From: Chloroflexi bacterium RBG_16_56_11
GTDB taxonomy: Bacteria; Chloroflexota; Dehalococcoidia; Dehalococcoidales; RBG-16-60-22
Assembly (NCBI GenBank): GCA_001796865.1
Contig: MGNQ01000037.1
Span: 11,881-18,859, forward strand
Length of the DNA: 6,979 bases
Direction: 5' to 3'
Under the pieces are notes generated by a model. The model made no database searches and was not told where the DNA came from. It saw only the letters and a list, made by a program, of their open reading frames with translations. The position numbers were made by a program, and so were the translations under genes. Of this stretch, positions 1 through 5,527 are shown in pieces; within the stretch, counting starts at the first letter, position 1, and each line of letters begins with the position of its first letter.

Positions 1-1
1 T

Positions 2-61
2 TGGCATCCGGGCCGTCTCACCGGCCAGGAAGCGGCCAACAGCACCGACGATAGTCCGTAA
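2..61 (+). CDS. Possible C-terminal end of an upstream gene (partial)
   Basis: The frame that begins at base 2 is open from the window edge to a TAA at 59-61 and encodes WHPGRLTGQEAANSTDDSP. Its third positions are mostly G or C, like the real genes here, and more so than in the competing frame that ends with TAG at 52-54. A stop at 61 would leave 28 nt before the MATE start at 90, which suits an operon junction. Nineteen residues are too few to name a family. The alternative is that this stretch is simply a leader or intergenic DNA. Confidence 0.3.
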   Translation, partial: WHPGRLTGQEAANSTDDSP

Positions 62-75
62 CATTTTCCCGGAAA

Positions 76-92
76 GGGGTACCCCTGCCTTG
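76..92 (+). promoter_or_regulatory. Ribosome binding site deciding the TTG start of the MATE gene
   Basis: A purine-rich stretch at 71-79 ending in AGGGG lies 10 nt before the TTG at 90-92. It is the only plausible ribosome binding site near the N-terminus, and the next in-frame ATG (189) would remove part of the first membrane segment. The GGGG is also the left half of a perfect 10-bp palindrome, GGGGTACCCC, at 76-85. Confidence 0.45.
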
Positions 93-1472
93 GCGCATGA
101 AGACGCGGAAAAAAGCGAAAAAGACACGATAAGGCGCGACTGGACGAAGGGCAATATCACCAGCAACCTGTGGTCGCTGGCCTGGCCGATGACGATAAGC
201 ACGAGCATCATGATGCTTGGCCCGTTCATCGACATGATATGGATAGGGAAGCTGGGCTCGGCGGCGATGGCCGGAGTGGGCATCTCCAGCATCGTGGTTA
301 TGCTGATTAACTCCCTGATAATGGGGCTTTTCACCGGACTGAGGGCGATGGTCGCCCGGTTCGTGGGGGCGGGTGATAACGAGCAGGCCAACCACGTTTC
401 CCAGCAGGCCTTCGTCATCGGCATCACACTTTCCCTGGTGATGGCGGCGATAGGCCAGTTCCTGGCAACGTCGATTTTAAACCTGTGGGAACTCGAGCCG
501 GAAGTCATCGCCGCCGGGGCGGCCTACATGCGGATCGAGCTCATCGGAACGTTTACGATGTCTTTCGGGATGCTAGCCCAGAGCATCATGCAGGCGTCCG
601 GCGACGCACGCACTCCCATGAAGATAAGCATCGGGACCAGGCTTTTTCACATCGCCCTGTGCCCGTTCCTCATCTTCGGCCTGTGGATATTCCCGGAGCT
701 GGGGGTGAGGGGGGCGGCCCTGGCCGCGGTCATTTCGCAGGGGCTGGGGGGCGCTTTCGGACTCTGGATACTGTTCGGCGGGCATACCCGGCTGCGCCTG
801 ACGCTGCGCCGCTTCAGCTTCGACCGGGGGATTATCTGGCGCACCGTCAAGATAGGCATCCCGGCCTCGCTGGGCGGCATACACATGAACGTGGGCAGCA
901 TCGTTTTCATGTGGTTTATCGCCCCCTTCGGCACGCTGGCCATCGCCGGACACAACATCGTATCCAGGATAGACATGTTCATCCTCATGCCAGCGATGGG
1001 GCTGGGCGCGGCGGCGGGGATACTGGCAGCCCAGAACCTGGGGGCGGGGCAGCCACAGCGGGCCGAAAAAACGGCCTGGACAGCTATCGGCCTGTTCACC
1101 GGCATCATGTTCGTTTTCTCCGTGGTCGTGCTGGTATGGGCCCAGTATATAATCCGCGTCTTCAACACCGAGCCGGAGCTCATTAGCCTGGCGAGCACGT
1201 TCCTGAAAATACAGACCGTCAGCTACATGTGCAACGGGCTGATGATGGTCATGATGAACGTCATGAACAGCGTGGGCGATACGCTGATAGCCCTCATCAT
1301 CGATATCGTCACCATGTGGGGGATAAGGGTGCCGCTGGCGGTGCTGCTGCCAAAAGTGGCCAACCTCGGCGTGTATGGGGTCAGGTGGGCGCTGGTGGCG
1401 GACACTGTTTCATCGGCGATAGTATTTATCATATACTTCAGGTCAGGTCGCTGGAAACATAAAAAGGTGTAG
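90..1472 (+). CDS. MATE family efflux transporter (NorM/DinF-like)
   Basis: The product is a 460-residue integral membrane protein of the usual MATE length. Members export cationic drugs, dyes or metabolites across the cytoplasmic membrane in exchange for Na+ or H+. A charged tail of about 26 residues precedes the first hydrophobic helix, and hydrophobic segments then continue to the end, consistent with 12 helices. The two-fold pseudo-symmetry is visible: the N-lobe loop has GAGDNEQA (93-100) after a TGLRAMVARFV stretch, and the C-lobe has the matching AAQNLGAGQPQRAEK, with its GAG at 318-320. QASGDARTP in the N-lobe pairs with MNSVGDTLIA in the C-lobe, the family's G-D-T/A-R repeat. The start is a TTG. 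The frame stays open upstream to the window edge but contains no ATG or GTG, and that upstream translation does not look like a transporter terminus. It ends 2 nt before mutS2, so it probably shares its transcript. The substrate cannot be told from sequence. Confidence 0.9.
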   Translation: MAHEDAEKSEKDTIRRDWTKGNITSNLWSLAWPMTISTSIMMLGPFIDMIWIGKLGSAAMAGVGISSIVVMLINSLIMGLFTGLRAMVARFVGAGDNEQANHVSQQAFVIGITLSLVMAAIGQFLATSILNLWELEPEVIAAGAAYMRIELIGTFTMSFGMLAQSIMQASGDARTPMKISIGTRLFHIALCPFLIFGLWIFPELGVRGAALAAVISQGLGGAFGLWILFGGHTRLRLTLRRFSFDRGIIWRTVKIGIPASLGGIHMNVGSIVFMWFIAPFGTLAIAGHNIVSRIDMFILMPAMGLGAAAGILAAQNLGAGQPQRAEKTAWTAIGLFTGIMFVFSVVVLVWAQYIIRVFNTEPELISLASTFLKIQTVSYMCNGLMMVMMNVMNSVGDTLIALIIDIVTMWGIRVPLAVLLPKVANLGVYGVRWALVADTVSSAIVFIIYFRSGRWKHKKV

Positions 1473-1474
1473 CC

Positions 1475-3817
1475 ATGGAACATAAAAGCCTGGAAATGCT
1501 CGAGTTTCCCCGGATACGGGAGATACTGGCCGGCTATACTTCGTTCCCGGTCAGCCGCGAGCTGGCGTTAAGCCTGGAACCGGGCTGCGATTTCGAGCGT
1601 ATCACGCTGGCGCTCAAGCAAACGGCGGAGGCGCGGCAGCTCCTCGGGCTGGACCGCGGGTTCGCTATCGGGACGGTGGCGGACGTCCGCGACAAAGTAC
1701 GCCTGGCCGCCCTGGAAGGGATACTCGACCCGCCGGGTCTCCTGGAAATCCAGCAGACCCTGGCCGCCTGCCACGAGCTGCGCCGGTATCTGAAAAGCCT
1801 GTCCGGGGATTTTCCCTTACTCTGGGACATCGCCGCCGGGATAGTCGAGCTGCGACAGATTGAAAAGGACATCGGCGCGTGCCTGGACCCGGGAGGCGAG
1901 GTCGTCGATACCGCTTCCCCCGCCCTGGCCAGCATCAGGCAACAGCTCCGGGAGACGCGCTCCCAGATACTGGAGCGCCTGGAGGGAATCGTCAGATCGC
2001 CGCGGGGCCAGCGGCTGTTGCAAGAAGACATCATCACGGAGCGGGAAGGGCGCTACGTGATACTCGTCAAGACCGAGGCCCGCCACGAGATAAAGGGCAT
2101 CGTCCACGATATCTCCAACACGGGGGCAACGGTCTTCATGGAACCCACGGCCACGGTGGGGCTGGGCAACGCTCTCCGGGAGCTGGTCATCGAGGAGCGG
2201 CACGAGATAGAGAAAATCCTGCGCATCCTCAGCGCCGAGGTGGGAGCGCACCGCGACGACATCTCCCGAAACGTCGAGGTGGCCGCCGGACTCGACCTGG
2301 TGTTGGCCAAGGCACGCTACGCCGCCCGGATAAAAGCGGTCGAGCCGGAGATTATCCAGCCGGGGCCGGGCGCACGCTATTTCAAACTGGTCAACGCGCG
2401 GCACCCGCTGCTGGGCGAAAAGGCGGTGCCCTTTTCCCTGGAGCTCGGGCGCGACTTTTCGGTCATGGTCATCACCGGGCCGAATACCGGCGGAAAAACG
2501 GTCACACTCAAGAGCATCGGGCTGCTCAGCGTGATGGCCCAGGCCGGTATGCCGATTCCCGCCACCGCTGAAAGCCGTCTACCCATTTTCGATAGCGTTT
2601 TCGCGGATATCGGCGACGAGCAGAGCATCGAGCAGACGCTGTCCACTTTCTCCTGGCACATGGGGAACATCGTCCGTATTATCAAAAGCGCCACGGAGAA
2701 AAGCCTGGTGTTGCTTGACGAGCTGGGGACGAGCACCGACCCCGCCGAAGGCTCGGCGCTGGCCAGGGCGATTTTACACCGTTTCCTATCGCGGAAAACG
2801 CTGACGGTGGCCACCACGCATTTCAGCGACCTCAAGGCCTTCGCCTATGCCACGCCGGGGATGAAAAACGCCTCGCTGGAGTTCGACCCGGTCACGCTGG
2901 CGCCGACCTACCGGATGACGGTGGGGGTGCCGGGCGGTAGCAATGCCATGGCGACGGCCGCCAGGCTGGGTCTCCCCGGCGCAATCATCGAAGAGGCTCG
3001 CGGCCTGCTGGCGGAGGGCAGCCAGGAGCTGGAAGCCCTGCTGGCCAGCCTGATGGCCGAAAAACAGAAGCTGGCTTCACTGGAAAAAGAGCTCAAAGCG
3101 GAGAGGGACGACTACTCCCGGCGCAACGTCGGGTTGGAAAAAGAAATGGAGCGACTGAAGACAGAAGAACGCAGGGTAAGGGGGGAAACGCGGGACGCCA
3201 TCCTGAGAGAAGCGGCGGAGCTGCACAAGGAGATACGGCAGGCGGCCGCCGACCTGAGGAAAGAAAAATCGGCGGCACGAATCGAGGAGGCGAAGCGCCG
3301 GCTGGCCGGGGCGCGCGAAAAGCTGGATACCGGCGCCTGGAAACCCGCGCCGGGCGAAAAAGCGGAGGAGGACTCCGGCGCGATAAAGGTCGGCGACACG
3401 GTACGGATAAAAGAGGCCGGCCTGACGGGCACGGTCCTGGTGATACTGGAGGAGTCGCGGGAGGTCGAGGTACAGTCCGGGAGGACGAAGATGAGGCTGG
3501 GCATCGACAGTGTGGTGAAGGCGGCAGCGGTAAAGGAGACAAGCGCGCCTTCGATAGTCCAACCCGCGCCGCGGGCGGTGCCCTTGCAACTCGACCTGCG
3601 CGGCCGGCGCGCCGACGAGGTCGAGACGGCCCTGGACGCCTACCTCGACGAAGCGGTGCGGGCCGGGCTGCCCCGGGTCCGCATCGTCCACGGCATCGCC
3701 ACCGGGACGGTGCGCAGCATTGTCAGGGAAATCCTGGGCAGGCACCCGCTGGTAAAGTCCTTCCGGCCCGGCGAACGCAACGAGGGCGGCGACGGCGCGA
3801 CCGTCGTGGCGCTGTGA
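1475..3817 (+). CDS. mutS2: MutS2: Smr-domain MutS-family ATPase (ribosome collision / recombination factor)
   Basis: This 780-residue protein has the full MutS2 layout and lacks the mismatch-binding N-terminal domain of MutS1. The MutS core and clamp include a GRYVILVKTEARHE... to ATVFMEP block at about 192-224. The ATPase has Walker A GPNTGGKT (335-342), the signature DIGDEQSIEQTLSTFS (378-393), Walker B LVLLDE (411-416) and the H-loop His449 in TTHFSDLK. A charged coiled coil spans about 518-625, a KOW-like IKVGDTVRI segment starts near 637, and a C-terminal Smr domain begins at LDLRG (706-710) with HGIATGTVR at 739-747. The ATG at 1475 follows an AAGGTG ribosome binding site with good spacing. 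The family was first linked to suppression of recombination; in B. subtilis MutS2 is reported to bind and split collided ribosomes. All ATPase motifs look intact. The Smr loop reads HGIATG where HGxGTG is usual. Its stop overlaps the next gene, suggesting coupled translation. Confidence 0.96.
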   Translation: MEHKSLEMLEFPRIREILAGYTSFPVSRELALSLEPGCDFERITLALKQTAEARQLLGLDRGFAIGTVADVRDKVRLAALEGILDPPGLLEIQQTLAACHELRRYLKSLSGDFPLLWDIAAGIVELRQIEKDIGACLDPGGEVVDTASPALASIRQQLRETRSQILERLEGIVRSPRGQRLLQEDIITEREGRYVILVKTEARHEIKGIVHDISNTGATVFMEPTATVGLGNALRELVIEERHEIEKILRILSAEVGAHRDDISRNVEVAAGLDLVLAKARYAARIKAVEPEIIQPGPGARYFKLVNARHPLLGEKAVPFSLELGRDFSVMVITGPNTGGKTVTLKSIGLLSVMAQAGMPIPATAESRLPIFDSVFADIGDEQSIEQTLSTFSWHMGNIVRIIKSATEKSLVLLDELGTSTDPAEGSALARAILHRFLSRKTLTVATTHFSDLKAFAYATPGMKNASLEFDPVTLAPTYRMTVGVPGGSNAMATAARLGLPGAIIEEARGLLAEGSQELEALLASLMAEKQKLASLEKELKAERDDYSRRNVGLEKEMERLKTEERRVRGETRDAILREAAELHKEIRQAAADLRKEKSAARIEEAKRRLAGAREKLDTGAWKPAPGEKAEEDSGAIKVGDTVRIKEAGLTGTVLVILEESREVEVQSGRTKMRLGIDSVVKAAAVKETSAPSIVQPAPRAVPLQLDLRGRRADEVETALDAYLDEAVRAGLPRVRIVHGIATGTVRSIVREILGRHPLVKSFRPGERNEGGDGATVVAL

Positions 3818-4575
3818 CCGGCATGACACCCGTATTCAAGCGGTACTCCCCGGGGCGGGTAAAAACTCTGGAGCTCCTGAAAGGGATATCCGGCGAGCCG
3901 GGTAAACCGGCTTTTTCCATCTATCTACCACCGTTCGGCGGGACAAGCCCGACGGAAAGCATCGCCGCGGAAATACCCGTGTCAACGCGGGTGCGACGAG
4001 AGATAGCCGGACATATTTCAAGCTCCGGGACCGGCCTGGCCGTCTTCAGGGCGGGAGAACGGGGATGGGTGGTCGTGCCGCCGTTCCCGATACTGGAAAA
4101 ACAGACCGCCGATTCAATTGATGTAGAGGGACTCCTTTCCCTGATAAGTCGCGACTATCTTATCGCGGTAGTGCTGGTGCGACTCGGATCTTTCGGCATC
4201 GGCGTTTTTCGCGGGGAAAAGTTGCTCAACGGCAAGGTCGGCACCGGACTCGTGCACGGGCGGCACCGGCAGGGCGGTTCGTCAGCGCACCGGTTCGAGC
4301 GGCACCGCGATAAACAGATAGAGAGGTTCATGACGCGAGTGTGCGGTCACGCCCGCGAGCAGATAGGACCCGCGACAGGGTCGCTGGACTACATTGTTTA
4401 CGGCGGCGCCCGGACAACCATCCTCACGCTGCAAAAAAAATGTCCCTTCCTGGGGAAACTGGAAGTCCCGTCCCTGCCGCCGGTCCTGGATATTCCCGAC
4501 CCGCGCCAGCCGGTGCTCGAAGCGGTAATCGCCAGGGCATGGTCGAGCAGGGTAACCGAATGGCGGGAAGACTAG
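3814..4575 (+). CDS. VLRF1/eRF1-domain-like release factor, candidate peptidyl-tRNA hydrolase
   Basis: The product has 253 residues. Its centre resembles the catalytic domain of eRF1 and Vms1/ANKZF1: GTGLVHGRHRQGGSSAHRF is followed by ERHRDKQIERF (about 143-171). eRF1 has GGQSALRFARLR where this protein has GGSSAHRFERHR, so the GGQ loop aligns with GGS (154-156). A substituted GGQ is typical of the Vms1-like release factor (VLRF1) group, including actinobacterial acVLRF1 (recalled pattern GGWSQQRF). A beta-rich stretch, IAVVLVRLGSFGIGVFRG, precedes the loop, and a conserved-looking VLDIPDPRQPVLEAV occurs near the C-terminus. Family members cleave peptidyl-tRNA on stalled large ribosomal subunits. 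No signal peptide or membrane helix is seen, so it should be cytosolic. The GTG start overlaps the mutS2 TGA by 4 nt (GTGA) and has no evident ribosome binding site, which suits termination-reinitiation. An ATG at 3823, six nt past that stop, is the alternative start. Family assignment is from recalled motif similarity; the biochemical role is inferred. Confidence 0.8.
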   Translation: MTGMTPVFKRYSPGRVKTLELLKGISGEPGKPAFSIYLPPFGGTSPTESIAAEIPVSTRVRREIAGHISSSGTGLAVFRAGERGWVVVPPFPILEKQTADSIDVEGLLSLISRDYLIAVVLVRLGSFGIGVFRGEKLLNGKVGTGLVHGRHRQGGSSAHRFERHRDKQIERFMTRVCGHAREQIGPATGSLDYIVYGGARTTILTLQKKCPFLGKLEVPSLPPVLDIPDPRQPVLEAVIARAWSSRVTEWRED

Positions 4576-4597
4576 CCCGCCCTGTTCATTAGTTTTT
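4562..4597 (+). terminator. Possible weak terminator over the convergent gene ends
   Basis: A GC-rich stem, GGCGGG (4562-4567) with CCCGCC (4576-4581), closes an 8-nt loop that contains the stop codon of the VLRF1-like gene. A run of five T (4593-4597) follows on the plus strand, but 11 nt beyond the stem, which is too far for a classic intrinsic terminator. No T-run follows in the minus direction. It could also be a chance hairpin in a GC-rich gene end. Confidence 0.28.
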
Positions 4598-5273
4598 GCA
4601 ACCGGGCGACCGCGGGTGGCAGCACCTCGCCGATGGCCTCGGAAAAACGCAGGTGGGCATGCTCGTCGTAGGGGGTCTCGCCCTGGTTAATGATGACCAG
4701 CCGGGCCCCGGCGTGCAGGGCTTCCCCGGGCATGTCCGCCGCCGGATAAACAACCAGGCTGGAGCCGACGACGATAAAGAGGTCGCATTTCCGGGAATGG
4801 TGGTAAGACTCCGCCAGGTCTTTGGCGGGGAGTGACTGGCCGAAGTTGACGACGCTCGACACCAGCCGGCCGCCGCAGAGCGGGCACTCCGCCTGGTCTT
4901 CGAACCGGTCCATCTTGAAATCGCACTTGACGCAACGCACCTTGGTGAGATTACCGTGAAGTTCGGCGAGCAGCTCCGGCCGGACGCCCGACTTCAGGTG
5001 GAGGTTATCAACGTTCTGGGAGATAAGGAAGGCTAGCTTGCCCAGGTCCTGCAGGGCGGCAATGGCCAGGTGACCCGGGTTCGGCCGGACCACCGTCCAG
5101 TCCTGCTCCGGGGTAGAGAGCCCCTTGTCGCGGCGCGTCCACAGCCCGTCCGGCCCGCGGAAATCGCGCAGCCCGGACTCAGTGCTGATGCCGGCGCCGG
5201 TGAAGACCACCACGTATTCCGACTCGAGAATCCATTGGGCCAGGGTATCTATTCGCTGAGATAAATCCGCCAT
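4572..5273 (-). CDS. Sir2 family NAD+-dependent protein deacylase, SIRT6/7-like motifs
   Basis: Sirtuins remove acyl groups from lysine using NAD+, giving nicotinamide and O-acyl-ADP-ribose. This 233-residue cytosolic protein is nearly all catalytic core. The NAD-binding GAGISTESGLRDFRG is at 26-40, SQNVDNLH at 85-92, the catalytic His106 lies in ELHGN, and an intact zinc site uses Cys114/Cys117 and Cys130/Cys133. The Rossmann part has VVGSSLVVYPAA (168-179) and INQGETPYD. GPDGLWTRRDKGL after the NAD loop and SG...LLAELHGN before the zinc site look more like SIRT6/SIRT7 (class IV) than CobB/SIRT5, and the Tyr-x-x-Arg acyl-acid pocket of desuccinylases is not visible; this subclass call is from memory. 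FGQSLP replaces the common FGE-x-LP. The ATG at 5273 follows GAGG by 5 nt. A promoter lies just upstream, the nnr gene diverges from it, and its stop overlaps the oppositely oriented VLRF1-like gene. Confidence 0.93.
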   Translation of the reverse strand: MADLSQRIDTLAQWILESEYVVVFTGAGISTESGLRDFRGPDGLWTRRDKGLSTPEQDWTVVRPNPGHLAIAALQDLGKLAFLISQNVDNLHLKSGVRPELLAELHGNLTKVRCVKCDFKMDRFEDQAECPLCGGRLVSSVVNFGQSLPAKDLAESYHHSRKCDLFIVVGSSLVVYPAADMPGEALHAGARLVIINQGETPYDEHAHLRFSEAIGEVLPPAVARLQKLMNRAG

Positions 5274-5278
5274 AAGAG

Positions 5279-5282
5279 CCTC
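5279..5282 (-). promoter_or_regulatory. Ribosome binding site of the Sir2 gene
   Basis: On the minus strand GAGG (5282 to 5279) is followed by CTCTT and the ATG at 5273. Spacing is ideal and it fixes the start. It lies at or very near the start point expected from the promoter at 5289-5318, so the 5' leader would be only about ten nt. Confidence 0.6.
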
Positions 5283-5288
5283 AAGTAA

Positions 5289-5318
5289 ATATTAACGGGC
5301 ACGGATTGAGGATGTCAA
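5289..5318 (-). promoter_or_regulatory. Sigma70-type promoter of the Sir2 gene
   Basis: Reading the minus strand, a perfect -35 TTGACA (5318-5313) is followed after 18 nt by TAATAT (5294-5289), which matches four of six positions of TATAAT. An alternative -10, TTAATA, gives 17-nt spacing. Transcription would begin near 5282, immediately ahead of the Sir2 ribosome binding site. This is inferred from consensus only. Confidence 0.55.
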
Positions 5319-5344
5319 AAAAGGCTGAGCTTAAGTCGCCTATA

Positions 5345-5356
5345 CCGCTGCAGCGG
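5345..5356. repeat. 12-bp perfect palindrome, possible operator
   Basis: CCGCTGCAGCGG reads identically on both strands. It sits in the non-coding gap, 26 nt upstream of the Sir2 -35 element and about 113 nt upstream of the nnr -35. A dimeric regulator could use such a site, but GC-rich DNA also produces short palindromes by chance. No second copy was seen in the window. Confidence 0.35.
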
Positions 5357-5370
5357 ATCAAATACAATAC

Positions 5371-5457
5371 CACGAGATTGCCACGCCTGCATACCGTAAC
5401 GCACTTCGGCGTGCAGGGACGTCGTCCCGACTTCATCGGGACTCCTCGCAATGACAG
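5371..5457. repeat. Hairpin-rich intergenic repeat element (REP/MITE-like)
   Basis: The block is bounded by CACGAGATTGCC on the left and CTCGCAATGACAG on the right, so the ends carry inverted ATTGC (5377-5381) and GCAAT (5448-5452). Inside are nested hairpins: CACGCC (5382-5387) with GGCGTG (5408-5413), CCTGCA (5386-5391) with TGCAGG (5412-5417), and a clean 7-bp stem GTCCCGA (5424-5430) with TCGGGAC (5436-5442) around CTTCA. GGGAC (5416-5420) can alternatively pair with GTCCC (5424-5428). On the minus strand its end reads GTCATTGCGAGGAG, a wording I recall from dispersed GTCATTGCGAG...GCAATCTC repeats found in many bacterial genomes. Only one copy is present here, so multi-copy status is inferred. 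It encodes no protein, and a short 22-codon frame that touches its right end looks like chance. Confidence 0.6.
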
Positions 5458-5469
5458 AGAATATATGTC

Positions 5470-5498
5470 TTGACCATAGGACGGAATATTGCTACACT
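5470..5498 (+). promoter_or_regulatory. Sigma70-type promoter of nnr
   Basis: TTGACC (5470-5475), five of six to the -35 consensus, is separated by exactly 17 nt from TACACT (5493-5498), which is preceded by TGC and so also fits an extended -10. The predicted start is near 5505, giving a leader of about 23 nt. The -35 lies 12 nt from the edge of the hairpin repeat, so the repeat is upstream of the start site and not transcribed with nnr from this promoter. Confidence 0.6.
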
Positions 5499-5507
5499 CA
5501 ATCCAAC

Positions 5508-5512
5508 GGAGG
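5508..5512 (+). promoter_or_regulatory. Unusually distant ribosome binding site of nnr
   Basis: GGAGG is a strong Shine-Dalgarno core, but 15 nt separate it from the ATG at 5528, where 5-9 nt is usual. No closer purine core and no ATG, GTG or TTG lies between. Since the protein from 5528 begins with the conserved family N-terminus, the start is not in doubt; the odd spacing may reduce translation or imply a folded leader. Confidence 0.45.
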
Positions 5513-5527
5513 CGACTGATAACTGGC

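Noticed and set aside
1..54. Alternative upstream frame ending in TAG at 52-54
   Set aside because: Its third-position G/C content is lower than that of the frame ending at 61, and its peptide is low in complexity; neither can be proven from so few codons.
76..85. GGGGTACCCC palindrome as an operator for the MATE gene
   Set aside because: It is only 10 bp, overlaps the ribosome binding site, and has no accompanying promoter in the short upstream sequence available, so chance is as likely.
485..1186. Second plus-strand frame of about 233 codons within the MATE gene
   Set aside because: It is a +1/+2 frame shadow very rich in Arg, His, Gly and Pro, while the MATE frame is hydrophobic and carries the family motifs throughout.
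3077..3829. Long open frame of about 250 codons on the minus strand within mutS2
   Set aside because: It is antisense to an intact, motif-complete mutS2. Its composition is rich in Arg, Pro and Ala as expected from the reverse of a GC-biased gene, and no domain is recognisable.
5451..5519. A 22-codon frame (MTENICLDHRTEYCYTQSNGGD) ending 8 nt before nnr, possibly a leader peptide
   Set aside because: It has no ribosome binding site, overlaps the end of the hairpin repeat and runs through the nnr promoter, so it would lie upstream of the predicted transcript start. There is no run of one amino acid codon that would suggest attenuation.
5283..5527. Possible tRNA, riboswitch or CRISPR in the intergenic gap
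   Set aside because: The hairpins do not form a cloverleaf, there is no regularly spaced direct repeat, and no riboswitch core was recognised; the palindromic content is better explained as a dispersed repeat.
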